A stretch of DNA of 64,000 nt, taken from Rhodocollybia butyracea. Taxonomy: Eukaryota > Basidiomycota > Agaricomycetes > Agaricales > Omphalotaceae. The position numbers and the translations under genes were made by a program. Of this stretch, positions 1 through 11,549 are shown one piece after another (positions within the stretch are counted from its first letter, which is position 1; the number at the start of each line of letters is the position of its first letter). The stretch lies in contig JADNRY010000004.1 of assembly GCA_015501585.1 (NCBI GenBank), positions 806,001-870,000 on the forward strand, written 5' to 3'. The notes beneath the pieces are model-generated. The model saw nothing but the letters and a program-made list of their open reading frames with translations. It was not told where the DNA came from and did no database searches.

Positions 1-149
1 GAGTTGCATGGTGGCGCGAAACAAGGGTGAGCAAATAGCGGATAGATAGGAATCTAATAGTAAGGAAAATTTTTTAAAAAATACGGATTTGACGGCCCGG
101 TAGCCAGCCGGTCATAGATATTATTGCCCCACCGTATCTTTCCTTACGC

Positions 150-710
150 GCAAAGCTCGATGGAGACGGAGGCGGCAGAAACCGGCCCTGGAATATGAAA
201 AGCAAGTTTTCGAGGGCTTGGTGGAGGTGGGTTTTTGTTTTATTACAGTACGTAGTCTGCCAGCAAGGTTGCCTAGATTCGTTTCGCGAATGACGGCGCC
301 TCAGGTTTCAGCCATCGAGGGATACAGCTGAGACTTGCCAGTTTGTCCAGCCTCTGGTGTAGGTTCTGGAACGTCTTTGTCAAGAACCGAACCTCAAGGA
401 ACGATATCCAGATTTTTTTGTCCTACATTTACTCCAGCGATGTTGCGGTCGTGCTGTAGAGAGGCCTGCTTGATATGTCGCACGACGACGTTAGTAGGAA
501 TGAGCTAATCCGCGGAGGCATGGCAGTCACCTTGAGTTTGTTTGGCACGATAAGACAGGTGCTGTTTACTGAGTCTTTCCAAACCGGGTAAGCTGTGTAG
601 ATGAGGGGTGGAAGAGTAGTGAGAGATGATTGTGATTGGTGTAGGCATGTTGCGTGGTCCTATGTTGTGCTGAGTGAAGCGAGAGGTCTCGTTCGTTGGT
701 GTGCGGATAT
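150..710 (-). pseudogene. Relic of 5'-nucleotidase-like metallophosphatase gene
   Basis: The stretch matches, in pieces, the middle of the better preserved metallophosphatase copy at 17205-19290. Shared pieces include the region reading ETNLGNF (here around 265-290), the antisense of the LQALENS stretch near 205-225, and a GAGAGGTCTCGTTC block near 680-695. No reading frame survives. It is the leftmost and most decayed of about six copies in the window. The call rests on nucleotide similarity read by eye. Confidence 0.5.
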
Positions 711-844
711 GAGCTGGGAAAGGTAAAGGTCGTTGAAACGACTAACGACGTGGCTGAGTTTTTGATTACAAGTTCAAGTTACTTTCAGATACCAGTGCTA
801 AAACCAAACGATAATCACTAGAAAAGTAGCGTCCCCTGTGGGGA

Positions 845-1546
845 TCAAGCAAGGACGGCAGAGACATCACCATAATGCTTGCTTAAACACCAATTCGGGT
901 TTTGACGTACGACGGGCTCGTATATCATCGTAGGGGTCTCTGGAGTTTCCTGTATACCTCTCCACCCATACTTTCCCCTTTGAGCCAATAGTTCCGCAAC
1001 AAAAGGCTCCTCCTTGTACATGTGCCTCATGTTGTCTAGCGTCGTCTCTAGAAGCCATTCTGGGGGCATCAAGCATCCGTCCCTACAAGCGTGATACAAA
1101 GGGCCTTTCGCGTTGATCCCAAGCCGTGGGGTTTCCATCTCTGTCAACTTGAAGTGCGCCTTCGTTGGGGTTGCGTCTTCTGGAGAATAGACAACCTTTG
1201 TCTCGATGCGGCAGCCGCATTCTTGGGGATTAACGGTGTGTAGTTTCGAGGAGCAGGGATCGCAGGGTGTTTGTACAAGAATGGGGATACCGTCGTTGGC
1301 AAGTGAAACGCCATATTTGCCTGAAGCGACGATTAGTGCATAGAGCTTGCTTTCGAAAGACCAATCGCGAAAGAGTCGATAGAAGCATGGCTGTTCGAGC
1401 TTGGATACAGCTTCTTCGAAATTAGACATGGAGATGAGCACTTGGTTTACTAGTAAAATGAAGTGAATACAAACCCACATAGTCAATTTTTTTACAAGTT
1501 TCTCTCGAAATGGCAGGGTTTTTTTTCGTACGGGCAGAGTATTCAT
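845..1546 (-). CDS. Hypothetical protein, 233 codons
   Basis: This is an open frame of 233 codons on the minus strand with an ATG at 1546 and a second in-frame ATG at 1429 (starting MSNFEEAV). The first 39 residues are basic then hydrophobic (a WVCIHFILLVNQVL stretch), which could be a membrane anchor or signal, or may be untranslated if the second ATG is used. The rest is mixed polar/hydrophobic with a cysteine cluster (CDPCSS, then ECGC about 20 residues on), suggesting a folded domain. I recognise no family. There is no intron signal that would be needed to keep it open. It sits between two metallophosphatase relics but shows no similarity to them. Composition looks protein-like, so I favour a real gene, but expression is unproven. 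Confidence 0.5.
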   Translation of the reverse strand: MNTLPVRKKTLPFREKLVKKLTMWVCIHFILLVNQVLISMSNFEEAVSKLEQPCFYRLFRDWSFESKLYALIVASGKYGVSLANDGIPILVQTPCDPCSSKLHTVNPQECGCRIETKVVYSPEDATPTKAHFKLTEMETPRLGINAKGPLYHACRDGCLMPPEWLLETTLDNMRHMYKEEPFVAELLAQRGKYGWRGIQETPETPTMIYEPVVRQNPNWCLSKHYGDVSAVLA

Positions 1547-1804
1547 GGCTTAGATAACTGTGAGAACGGATGATAATGTCCGATCCAACGACGTTTTTAG
1601 GCCAAGGAGGGACCATGGTATAGCCGACAAACAGTGAGACAACGAGAGTTGGAAACAAGGAAGTATTTGAAATGTTATTACAGCGTTGATAGCTAGCGGA
1701 GACGGTCACCCTTCGTTTTATACGACTCTTACATCAAGCTACAAAGCTACAAACAAAAACACAAATCAGAATAATGTGAAATCGAAAAAAGCAGCACGCA
1801 ACGG

Positions 1805-3120
1805 AACTTACGATCCTTCCCTTCCTCCAAGCTTCAGCTTCAATCCTCGGCTTGACCGTTGACCCTTGGCAATTCCCTCTCCTCACCGTCCAACGTCCAA
1901 CACCAAAACGGCCGTCCTCGCCCTAGCGCAATATAGTCCAAATCCACTGCCTGACCGGTACCAGGAGGAGACTTCCCCCGAACCAGAGTCTAAGATTTCT
2001 AAGAAGATCTCCGTATCCGTCATCGCGCATTTGACACCTACGAGGGCCTTGACAGCTACTTCGCAGCAAGATTCGAGGAGTTAAAGCAGGCGTATCCGTC
2101 GAAACTGTCTGCGATGAAGGTGGAAATTGCGAGCATGAATTTGGAGGAGAGATGTAGGAGACGGTAGGGAAGACGGCAGGGTAGGAGGCAGCCCAAGTCG
2201 ATGTCAAAGCGGTGATGTTATTGCCAACTGCAACACGCCTTGCGCGGGAGACTTCCTTGCGCGCAAAATCCACCTCGATAGCGATGCTGACCGGCCGTAG
2301 ATTTATTTCACTTGTGCAGATGGCGGCGCCTGGGTCATCGAGTGATACAGCGAACAGCGGTTTGCTAGAGATGGCAACGATGTGGTTTTGGAGGGATGTG
2401 AGTAGCCGGGGAATTTCGGGTGGTGTGTTTGGGATGTTGTGGTATCGTTCGTGGTGCGCTATAATGTATGATTTTTCAGTGAGAGACAGAAGACGCGTAA
2501 GATGTACACACCGTGGATAGTCCCAAATCTAGTTTCCCATTTCCGTCTATCGGGACCCGCAAAACACAGTACAACCGAAAATCAGTTCTACTTCCAGATT
2601 TGACGATTGTTATGCGCCCAGTGCCATTGTTGACAAAAGAGATCTTGTCGCCGTGAACGACGATGTCATGATCATGGCCGTCAACGTAGTGCTCGTATAC
2701 ATACACAAAATAGAGCCGACAGCAACGACGAGATCGACGTGTTCTGTTTCTTTGAGGAAGAATGAGATTCTGGATGCTGTTTGTACGTGGGAGATGCTGG
2801 CAGTTGGATATCCTCGATGGCCAGTCACTGACGCGTTCGACAAAAGAAAAGCAAAATTCCAGAGTTCAGTTAGATGGTCTTCGCCGAAATCAACATCTTG
2901 AAAGAGTTAGTTGCAAAATTATTCAGGTTTAGTACTGTTGCATACCATGGTTCCCGACATAGCAAGCAAAGTTCAGTATCCTCTTTCACTCCAAGAATCT
3001 TCACAACTTGTACGCAAATTGAGAAAGAAAATATCGTTGATCGGAGATGCTATAAAAGGAATTAAAGATGTACTACAATTTCGGTCCGTGTTTTCCCGAT
3101 GTCCCTGTCAACATACTGCG
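1805..3120 (-). pseudogene. 5'-nucleotidase-like metallophosphatase, broken copy
   Basis: The gene family is a two-domain 5'-nucleotidase (UshA-like): an N-terminal metal-dependent phosphoesterase domain and a C-terminal substrate domain. Here the minus strand still reads DLVVAV, then DGHDHDIVVHGD (the GGHDH metal-binding motif with one glycine changed), then GRITIVKSG and TDFR. The stretch that should lie between DLVVAV and the GHDH motif (THMRLEEDLL in the 17-19 kb copy) is missing. The C-terminal exon (about 1805-2280) is frameshifted. The N-terminal part ends near 3120 in scrambled sequence. I therefore call it a pseudogene. It stands head-to-head with the small disordered-protein relic starting at 3267, the same arrangement as at 23.3-26.2 kb. 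Confidence 0.75.
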
Positions 3121-3266
3121 ACCTGTCTTACTGATTTTCGCAACCCCTCGCCGGATCCCCTCCCCAACTTAATCAGCTCACCGACGGCAGACGCAGTCCA
3201 TCGCAAAGGCAGCTTCCTCGACGTCCAGATGCATCACCACGACGAACTAGCTTTTTATGAACACTC

Positions 3267-4040
3267 ATGAGACCGCTTCAGATCCTCCAAGCTCGTAAAG
3301 CCATCGTGTTAATCAAACACTCACGTTCACATTAACACGCTCATCAAACCCGATGAGACTCTTGATTACGACGGGGCTTACGCCGCAGGCGTTGCCATTC
3401 GCAACAAATACTGCCAAAACATGATAAACTTGCTCAAGAACACGAGACGCTTGCCCCCGGCTTGTGGAACCCCTTACTTAAAACTTGATATGATAAAGAG
3501 GTAGTGCGCATGTTGAGTTCCTATCTTATGTAGGGCTGGGAAATCCCACCCGTTGCATCCTCCATCGCGTGTTCGGGATCATCTTGCCAAGCGTCAACAG
3601 AACAGGGGGAGATAAACTTTGGACTGGTAAGTCACACTCACATCTTTTACTACTACCAGGTGGAAATACAACACCCTGCGTAAAGTCCGCGCTTCAGCTA
3701 CAAGTATTGATGATCCCGGTATGGCTGGCTCTTCCGTGGCTGGCAGCAGCGTCACCGCCGCCGACTCCAACTGCCCACCCACGGGTGGACGAATGCACGA
3801 ACAAGATCTCGCTGACCGGCCCGTGTCTAATCAAGGTTTGCTCGTTGTCCTTGATCCAATCGTGTCATTTCCGAGGCTTTCTTTCATTCTTCCTTCCAGT
3901 ATGATGCTCATCTCAGTTCAAACACTCAACCCGACATGCCACACAGCAGGGGCATGGACAGGGGCAATATGGATGATGACTGTGGCCAGGGTATGCCTAG
4001 CAATCAAGGCAATACCCCTCCCTCTCAAAACACCAAGCAT
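3267..4040 (+). pseudogene. Small disordered protein gene, decayed copy A
   Basis: Three related plus-strand copies occur in the window (here, 25434-26225, 29100-29330). This one keeps a segment reading LDYDGAYAAGVAIRNKY near 3360-3410. It also keeps an exon with GSSVAGSSVTAADSN and HEQDLADRPVSNQ (about 3720-3833). A GT-AG intron of about 65 bases follows (about 3834-3899). A last exon reads YDAHLSSNTQPDMP to GQGMPSNQGNTPP and then stops. The predicted product is rich in S, N, G, P, Q and looks intrinsically disordered, with no recognised domain. The first exon is interrupted by stops compared with copy B, so I call it a relic. The last two exons are still open, so a shortened functional gene is not excluded. 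Confidence 0.5.
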
Positions 4041-4699
4041 TGAGTTAGTTGAGGCTGAGCAGTTGGAGAAGCTGCGTCTTGACTTGTGAGAGGGCAGTCG
4101 CTAATGGTGAGCTCATAAGTTGTGCGTCTAACGAAGCTGTTGTCTATCATTTAAGAATAGGATCTTAGCTGTGCTTTTGCTTGATAGGTTCCCATCTTCA
4201 TATTTGTTACCTCGATGGAACCGATGGAACCGATGGAACCCGGGGCGGAAGTGGTGGTATGTCGAATTAGGACCATGAAATCTTACAATACACAACTACG
4301 CAGCCCAACTTCGATCCTGGGTCCAACTATAATAGATGTGTAAGTATATTGACCTCTCGCACAATTTGAGTTGCACTTGCTCGACGTTCAACGAAAACCC
4401 TACTGATATGTCAAGGAGCCTTCCCACTTGGCTTTAGTTTGCTTGCTATCATTTTGGCTTGATGGATATTTGCTACCCGAGCTTGAAGGAAGTGTAGCAT
4501 TAGGTGGTAGACTGTGTCGCGCAAAGCTCGAATAGGTAAGTAGCTCGTCATGATGAAACCTTGGGATGTGGGAGACGGAAGAACAACTCCTTGACGGATT
4601 GCTCAAATGGATCGGAAATGAAGGTCTCGTTCTCTGCTCGCTTTGTTGTCCTCGATCCGAGGAACTTGGTATCTTCCTGGGACGCCGGGAGTTCCGAGG
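4041..4699. other. No gene seen; short tandem repeat
   Basis: I see no convincing gene. A 10-base unit CGATGGAACC is repeated about three times at 4213-4242. The stretch from about 4560 resembles DNA beside the 26.9-28.5 kb F-box gene and a similar piece at 22.4-22.8 kb (shared words CCTGGGACG, GAGTTCC and AAGTATGA), so it is probably the decayed 3' flank of the F-box copy that follows. Confidence 0.4.
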
Positions 4700-5170
4700 T
4701 CAAAGAAATGCACAAAGTAAAGTACCTAAGTATGAGCGAAAGGTGAATAATCGCAAAATATGATAAGAAGCATTAACAAGTGAAAGAAAAGGAGAGCCAG
4801 AGAGTATTTTGAAATATAGGTGCGCAAGAAAACAAGGTAGCAAGATCTGAGCAAAGTTGTTAATGCTCTGTACTACATACAAGGTCTACCTGCAACCCCG
4901 CTTTATGCAGTTGTAACGACTAGAGTGCCGGTCATGTTTGCCGGAAAACTGATCTCTAAAGGTTCGGTTTCTCCCGCATGGCCAAGACACCATTTCAACG
5001 GCACTTCAAGTCTCGTGAGATTGTCTAGGGTTCCTTCAGTGTCATCAGACAGAAAAGCATTAAGCCGGATTTTTCACCAAAGAGCCGTACAGGACAGCGC
5101 TATATTACACTAGCAACTACAGGCGACTACACACAGCCATGAGAGAGTTGACACGAGATGTAGAGAAAAT
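4700..5170 (-). pseudogene. F-box protein gene, short relic
   Basis: From 4870 to 4905 the sequence matches the 3' end of the intact F-box gene (26891-28546). From about 4925 to 5170 it matches that gene around codons 135-195, including the antisense of the CLDHAGG and LDNTR-type segments. The coding middle between these two parts has been deleted. No frame remains. It is a third copy of the F-box gene and keeps the same position relative to the small-protein relic as the intact gene does. Confidence 0.7.
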
Positions 5171-5454
5171 TGAGCTTTACCTGCAAGCAGCAAAACCTTT
5201 AATACACTTACATCAGTTACAACCCACTCACGGTCAGTACCGCCCCGTATAACGCATGGTGAGCAGCTACAATAGTTCCGCGATCTTGCAGGTCTTTGTA
5301 CTGCCATGTGATATTAGTAGGATACTTGCCGATCATCATACGGGCTTATGGACTTGTTGTAATCATACTTAGTCCATACATGAGCATAAGATTGAATGAC
5401 AAGAAAATCAGACATCAGACAATATATGAGCTTCTAAGGAAACCGCGGGGAAAC

Positions 5455-5900
5455 CGGTAATATGCAGATTTTGCGCTTAGGCTTGTAGCCATATATTTTG
5501 ACAATGTATATGCGCTACACATACAATAAGAGGGTTATACGGAGCCCGAACGTGATAACTGTAGCTAACGCTTAGTATCTCAGCGATAATACTCAGCTAG
5601 TCGTGATGATACGCCCACAAGCGTAGTCTGATACTAAACTAGCGAGGATACTCGAGGTGCCCAGAGACATCAACACTAGATAGTCAGTCTAGTTCTACCC
5701 ACCCCAATGCATACATGAATCCGCATACTTGGATGTCTCAAAGTGGGATGAGTACTGGCGGCGGCGTTACCCAGGGAAGGCATCAGAAGGGGAATGCAAT
5801 CCTCGTACTGTGCTAGTGGAAAGACGGACGCCGGAGGATAAGATCTACAATCGCCTTACGGACCGGAAGGAAGATCTTAACATGTTACAATGACAGGTTG
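5455..5900. repeat. Dispersed repeat, also at 45.5 kb
   Basis: About 440 bases here are similar, with many substitutions and small gaps, to 45530-45910. Shared words include GGAGCCCGA, GTGATA, AATACTCAGC, TACGCCCACAAGCGTAG, GAGATG/GACATC next to GTCA-TCTAGTT, AAGTGGGAT-AGTACT, and GGGAAGGCATC. There is no reading frame, terminal repeat or recognised family. It behaves like an old noncoding mobile element or untranslated part of one. Confidence 0.6.
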
Positions 5901-7494
5901 CGATGCGGCACAGCTGCTAGATGATTAAGCTAGGCAAATTTGATATTTGATTATCGGCCAACTATTGACTAGGAAAGTCCTACTGCAATAAACCCGATGA
6001 TCTTACGCTGGATAGGCTATCGCCAAGCCACAGCTCTGACAATCCACGAGCTCTGAGCATTGTGCTAGCACACATATCTCTGGGGTTCTTGGTATCTACT
6101 CAAAGCTAGCAAAGTGAACTATTGCTGGGAGATGTTATTATCTTAAAGGGATTGAGCTAGGCTTGCTCAAACCTACCAGACAACCTCAAGGATAAACATG
6201 CGGACACATACCTGTGTGGAGCCATGAAACATCCGATGGAAGGAACAGTTATTTGCGGTACGAGATTCCGCGAGGACCAGAATATGTTAACACATTTTAA
6301 TTTCTTTTACTTTGATACCCAAATCGGGACCGTACCTAAATTGGGACGGTTTTCTAGATAAATGTACAATATGTCTGGGCTAGAGTTTCCTTTCTTAGCT
6401 AAATTCCTCTCTTTCTCAAATTTCCATCTTACTCTGTTTCTCTCCGACTCTGTTTCATCTCTTTTCGTATCAAACTAGTAAAGACCCAGTATATAAGCAT
6501 GATGTATTTATCTCATAAATCAAGTTATCTTGCCACCTCTCATAACCACCCGTTGTGATGAAGTCAAAGGTCTCTTCACCGCCGGAGCCTGCTAGTCCTC
6601 TTAATTCCCCCTGGTTTAAAAGTACCGAGTCAATCAAACACCGTAACTGGGCGTTTGTTTAGGGCACGTACGGAGTCTAGCTTTCTCTTTGAAGTTAATA
6701 TTATATTCTATCTTATAAAGTTTGGATTGGTGTAATAGAAGCTTTGTAACAGCTTTTGTGCCTGCTTGAGATTGAGTTAGATCTTTTGCGTGAATCTAGT
6801 TGCTTCCTTAGAGGGGATGGCTTCTAGTAAGGAATTATTTGGCTCCAGAGTGAGGGTTCCTTGGCTAGCTCTTAATGAGTATTAGCGAGCCACTAAGATT
6901 GTGGTACAAGTTCCTAGTGATTAAGTTCACTCACAGTTTCGTAGCTTGATCCAGAGTTTGGTCAGGGATGTTACGGTGTTACACTAGCTGGAGCCAGAGT
7001 TTGCCCAGGAGTGTTTCACAACCTCGTTTCTATTGCGCTAGCTGGAGCCAGAGTTTGCCCAGGAGTGTCCTAGTCGTGTTGTATTGGTTTTGGTTTTGGT
7101 TATCGTTGGACACACACACACACACACACGGTTATTTGGTCATTTGGGTTTTCAGTCAGACATACGCGCACAACTTAGACAATAGTCTATGCTAGTTCAG
7201 TTCATAGAACTTACTAGACCTTGTCGCACTACGCTAGTTCAGTTGTTTCACTACACTGGCTGGTGTATCATCTTACATTTGATATCTTAACTTTCTTTGG
7301 GGAATCTTTGACAACCCAGCCTCGCTCCCTTTAAACAAATTGATAGTCTGGTTAGGCGCGGTCTTGTATTTGTTAGGTTGTTTTCTAGCGCCTTTCACAT
7401 ACCAGTACGAACCAAGCCAATTACCGGTAGGTAGAATTTGGAGTCAAAATTTGGAGTCAGGTGCATGTTGCGTCTTAACTCAAATTATTTGGAG
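5901..7494. other. Intergenic, no gene; microsatellite and short duplication
   Basis: No reading frame or RNA gene is convincing. A CA dinucleotide run lies at 7110-7129. A unit containing GCTGGAGCCAGAGTTTGCCC occurs twice about 55 bases apart (near 6986 and 7041). The rest is AT-leaning unique-looking DNA. Confidence 0.5.
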
Positions 7495-7703
7495 TTAGTG
7501 TGTGGCTCGGGTCGGGTCGGGTACCTAAAAAGCCAACCCGACCCGGACCCGGCACTATACGGGTTCCCGGGCGCTTACCTGCCGGGTGGGCGCTTCCCCA
7601 GGTGCTGGTAACATTGGTCACACTCTGGCTTGAACCCAAGACCTCTTGGTCAATTTTATGGGTTTTCTGATGAATGATAACCATTATGCCACAATGACAA
7701 GTG
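7495..7703 (-). mobile_element. tRNA-derived SINE, minus copy
   Basis: Read on the minus strand, the element begins with a tRNA-like head. The A box TGGCATAATGG lies at 7691-7681 and the B box GGGTTCAAGCC at 7638-7628. The head is followed by a body of CCCGACCC/CCGGGT words and ends in CCGAGCCACACACTA at 7509-7495. The second copy at 8061-8320 has the same order and the same end. A pol III promoter in a tRNA-like head plus an unrelated body is the defining layout of SINEs. A plain tRNA gene is unlikely because the head does not fold into a clean cloverleaf by eye. Confidence 0.7.
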
Positions 7704-8060
7704 TTATTGTGGTACCTAGGGATGTTTTAACACCCAATTCCTAGCTACTACTTAGCTAAAACTCAAGGCTCACACAAATTGCTCCCTCGGGCCTCCCCTT
7801 GCTTCTTGCATTGGTAGTACTGTAATCTGCCATAATTAATGTTACAGCTGAGTAAAGCATTCTGAAAAAATCCTCAGTGTCAGTAAATCTAACCTTCTTC
7901 TTCACCTTATCATACCAATGGATAGCTCAGAAAATCTGTCTGCATTTATTCACAGTAGCATATGTACATTCTGTAAGTACTTTCTCAAGTGGTTATAACA
8001 GGTATTTATGGCTTACAGTTACACCATATAATTTTTCTGAAGCCAGGAAATATTAATGTC
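7704..8060. other. Spacer between two SINEs, no gene
   Basis: AT-leaning DNA between the two oppositely oriented SINE copies, with no reading frame or repeat that I recognise. Confidence 0.5.
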
Positions 8061-8320
8061 ATGTTGGCATAGTGGTAGACTGTGCTGGGGAAAGCTTTGA
8101 AGCTTAGCTCAAGACTGCAGGTTCAAATCCTGCTGTGACAATGAATTAAATAATGGCAAAATCTTCATTGCATTTGGGCATTGTAAGTAAAATTTTGAGT
8201 GCGCCGGGTGGTCTCGGGTTCACTCCGGGTGCCGGGTAGTCAGATCTGGACCCGACCCGGACCCGACAGAGCACCCGACCCGAAAACCAGGCATACCCGG
8301 CGTACCCGAGCCACACACTA
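8061..8320 (+). mobile_element. tRNA-derived SINE, plus copy
   Basis: A tRNA-like head carries the A box TGGCATAGTGG at 8064-8074 and the B box GGTTCAAATCC at 8120-8130. A body rich in CCCGACCCGG and CGGGTGCCGGG words follows, and the element ends in CCGAGCCACACACTA near 8306-8320. The head-body order matches the minus copy at 7495-7703. TTTGGAGT/TTTGGAGTCA words lie just outside the end in both copies and may be a 3' tail or an insertion preference. Confidence 0.75.
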
Positions 8321-8417
8321 TTTGGAGTCAGTGATGGAGTCAGTGCTTGAGTATTCAATTATTTCCATACAATGTAAATAGAGCTATCTATAGGCTCGTT
8401 CAGCGCCTTTCAGTGCT

Positions 8418-8582
8418 CGTTCCCACCGCTTCCAGATGTTGATGCGATCAACGGTCAGCCGGCTATATGCGAGGCTTCCCTGGAAGCGGTCACCGGCTGT
8501 GATCGCATCAGAGATGCGGGTGACTCTCCCAAGGATCGGAGCACATTTTGGCAGGTCACCCAATCTGTGGCTTTGACTTGAA
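8418..8582. repeat. Long inverted repeat, left arm (outside Harbinger)
   Basis: 8418-8475 is nearly the exact reverse complement of 12238-12294 (word CGTTCCCACCGCTTCC ... GCCGGCT ... GCGAGGCT). Weaker matching continues inwards to about 8582, for example TTTTGGCAGGTCAC. The two arms enclose the Harbinger element, so that transposon probably landed in the loop of an older foldback element or MITE. Confidence 0.75.
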
Positions 8583-8837
8583 AAAATCGCAGGTTTACTC
8601 AAGAAAAGCTCTCTACAAGTCTATTTAGCTAGTACTATTTTCTAAAAACAAGACAAATGGAATAGGTCAAAAAAAATCAAATCTCTATAGGGTGTATTAG
8701 CCGCGTGTCCCAAAATTTTTCGTCCCGCAAAACATAAGCTTTTTGTCCCAAAACTGAGCGCCGGATAAATACGTCATTACCGGACTTGCGCGATAACGTG
8801 AGCCGTACTAGCTGAACTATAACTTAGACTGCGAGCT

Positions 8838-10044
8838 ATGCAGCCTGCAACGCGCAATGTGCTTCTTAACTATATCGGACCTGAGCTTATCAATAGCTCT
8901 AACACAACCAGCATTCTCGATATCGACCAGCCAGCCTTTTCTCCTTCAGAACTTGCAGCTCTTATCTCAACCAAGTCCTCGAAAAGAGCACGCCCTGAGC
9001 AGGGAGGAGAGCGCATCACATGGGAGTTTCTAGATAACATGCCACGCCGAGAGTGTCTGTACTGGTTCAGGTACGTTTCAACCTCCTATTGCATTGTTTT
9101 TTCTAACATACTCTTGCAGATTCTATCCAGAGGAAATTGCTGAACTTGCAACAGCTCTTCATATACCAGATCCGTTCATCACTAGGACGCGTTCTAGCTT
9201 CCCCAGCATCGAAGCGTTAAGTCTACTTTTGGCTCGTTTTCGGTCAGCAGGAGACATGTATGATTTAACCTCGCGCTATGATCGTTCCCAGTCTGCAATA
9301 TCAGAGATCATCAATGAGCTAACAGAGTATTTGGATGAAACGTGGAAACACCTACTCGAACTTAGTCCCAGGAACCATACAATCTCCTCAGCACGCATGG
9401 CAGTATATGCTAATGCTCTTCATCGACATGGTGCTCCTCTCCCGAATATCTGGTGTTTCATTGACTGTACCATCCGTGCAATGTGTCGTCCTTCACAGTT
9501 CCAGCGACAGGCATATAACGGGTACAAGGGTCATCATGCGCTGAAGTTTCAGGCACTCAAGACTCCTGATGGCCTAATATGTCAGTTGCATGGGCCAGTT
9601 GAAGGTCATCGAAATGATAATCACTTGCTTGCTGACTCTGGAGTGCTCGAATGGTGCCGTGCAAATGCTTTCCGTCCTGGTGCTGACGGTAATACACCAA
9701 TCCAGCAACGCTACTTCCAAATCTTTGGTGATCCTGCATATGGGATCAGTCCTGTTCTCATGAGTCCGTTTGCTGGGGCTGGACAGCGTACAAGAGATGA
9801 GAAGGACTGGAATGAAGCTATGGCAAAGGTACGAATTGAGGTAGAGCATGGGTTTGCGGATGTTGTTCAGAGTTGGCCATTCCTAAATGCTTGGTGGAAG
9901 CTCAAGGTATACTGCTCTCCCATAGGACGATACTACCGGGTTGGTGTTTTACTCTCCAACTGTTATAACTGTATACGGCCAAACCAAACTGCACAGACTT
10001 TGGACTGTTATCCTCCCTCCCTCAATGAATACTTACAACTTTGA
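8838..10044 (+). CDS. Harbinger-type DDE transposase (DDE_Tnp_4 family)
   Basis: Two exons, 8838-9070 and 9120-10044, join across a 49-base GT-AG intron (donor GTACGT, acceptor TTGCAG) to give 385 residues with no internal stop. The N-terminal half (about residues 95-150) has the helix-turn-helix look of Harbinger transposases (LLLARFRSAGDMYDLTSRY, then SQSAISEIINEL). The DDE catalytic acids are visible: D in FIDCTIRAMCRP, D in FGDPAYGISP, and E in RIEVEHGFADVVQ. Spacing and length fit the family. It cuts and pastes the element at short AT-rich targets, in the nucleus with its Myb partner. The start ATG lies 149 bases inside the left terminal repeat. The 316-codon frame that begins at 9094 is only exon 2 read into the intron. 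Confidence 0.93.
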
Positions 10045-10124
10045 TAACTCGTAAAATACATAATATTTTGAATTTAAAGTTACAGTAACAATTGAGCAAT
10101 GTATCGTACACTGGGCAAACAGTA

Positions 10125-11549
10125 CTAAGTAGACTTAGCCTGCTCAGCCTTGAAACGAGCTTTCTCGATATCCAGGAAACCTGCCATAATCCCCGCCATC
10201 TCCTGTCCTCGCTTATCTGAGTTCTCCAAGAGCTTCGTCATCTGCTCTTGATGGGCCTTCTGATCTTGCTGACCCTTCTCAATGAGACTAATGAGGACCT
10301 TGCCTGTAGAGTCCTCACGATGAACACGTCTCGACTTGTTGGAGGATCGCTTCGGAGTTTCTGGTTCCATATCATTGTCCTGTTAGATAAAATCAGACAA
10401 CGAAGAGATCGCAATGATAGGCACATACAGAATCATTCCTTTGCTTGCGCTTCTTGACAAAGGTCCTCATAGAGGCCTCCCGAATCATAGCCCCTCCCTC
10501 GTTATCTTCATCTTGTTTCTGAAAAACAATGTTTAGGATTAGGCAAACAACAACAAAACGTGGACATACCTGTTTTAACGCAGCTTTCTGCTCCTCTGAC
10601 TTATGTTCCGCATCATCATTTTGCGTCTCGAGACGCTCAAGAAGGGCCGCGATAGTGATCTTGTATGATTCGTTCTTGTCAAGAATGTTGGCGATGGCAC
10701 GCACCTCACGGGTGGTACTGGCGGGATTCTAGATGGAAATAAATAGTTCGTAAGACAATAGATAGAAGATACAACGAAGGAGCGTACCTCCTTATAAGCT
10801 ACCAGACCCATAACCTTGCTTCGAATGGAGGACGACTCAATATTCTTCAGCCGAAACGCTGGGTTTGCCACCAAACGGTCAGTCAATTCCTGCCACACTT
10901 TGCCTTTCTGACCATGCGGAGCGAGGAACGGGTTTGTTTCCACAGCTTGTCGAGCTGTTTCCACTAAGTCCGCTCCACTAAAGCGACGCTCACCCACCTG
11001 AGCAGTGGGTTTCAACGGTTTGGCAGCAGCAGCGCTGTTACCAATTTGGCAGCGAGCCTGTTCGATATCGACATTCCACTTGCGTGAAGGACTGGATACA
11101 AGAGGAGTCCGAGTGACACTACCTCCAGCCATGGTCACAGGAGTCATTGAACGGGAGATAGGAGGGAGAAAGCGGTCCTGAAAGCCACCCAGAGGTGGCA
11201 TAGATGTGGAATGGTCCTTGTACGTGGAAACCATTGGTAGAGGTTGGGCGAAATGAAAGGATGGAAAGCCTGGTTGAGATACTGACGTGTTTGCGGCAGG
11301 ACAGGCCACAACATGATTGTCCGGAGATGAGGACTGGGAGTGCCAAGGATTATCGTCGACTTGATCATCGATGTCAGATTCCAAAGAGTATGGAAGCTCT
11401 CGAAGCTCTGCTTCAGAGACTTCAAAGCAATGCCCATACTCCTTTGCTATGCGAGAAGAAACCGGAGGACGGCAGATGTTGTCGAAGTGCGCATCGAAGA
11501 AGCGATCAAGTTCGCGGCGTTTCTGTGTGTTTTCTTTATCGTTATACAT
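10125..11549 (-). CDS. Harbinger-associated Myb/SANT-like protein
   Basis: Four exons on the minus strand (11549-10788, 10728-10570, 10518-10429, 10379-10125) are separated by three short introns, all phase 0. They join to 421 residues without a stop. The central part (about residues 170-250) reads FSGADLVETARQAVETNPFL then GKVWQELTDRL and SSSIRSKV, the tryptophan/leucine pattern of the Myb/SANT-like DNA-binding domain carried by PIF/Harbinger second ORFs. The C-terminal half is charged and helical (coiled coil likely: QKAHQEQMTKLLENSDKRGQ). In this family the protein binds the element ends and brings in the transposase. I chose the ATG at 11549. The frame is open further upstream but only with a GTG. 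Confidence 0.85.

Noticed and set aside
8060..8142. A plain tRNA gene
   Set aside because: A and B boxes are present, but I cannot pair an acceptor stem, and the same head is joined to the same GC-rich body in a second copy, so a SINE fits better.
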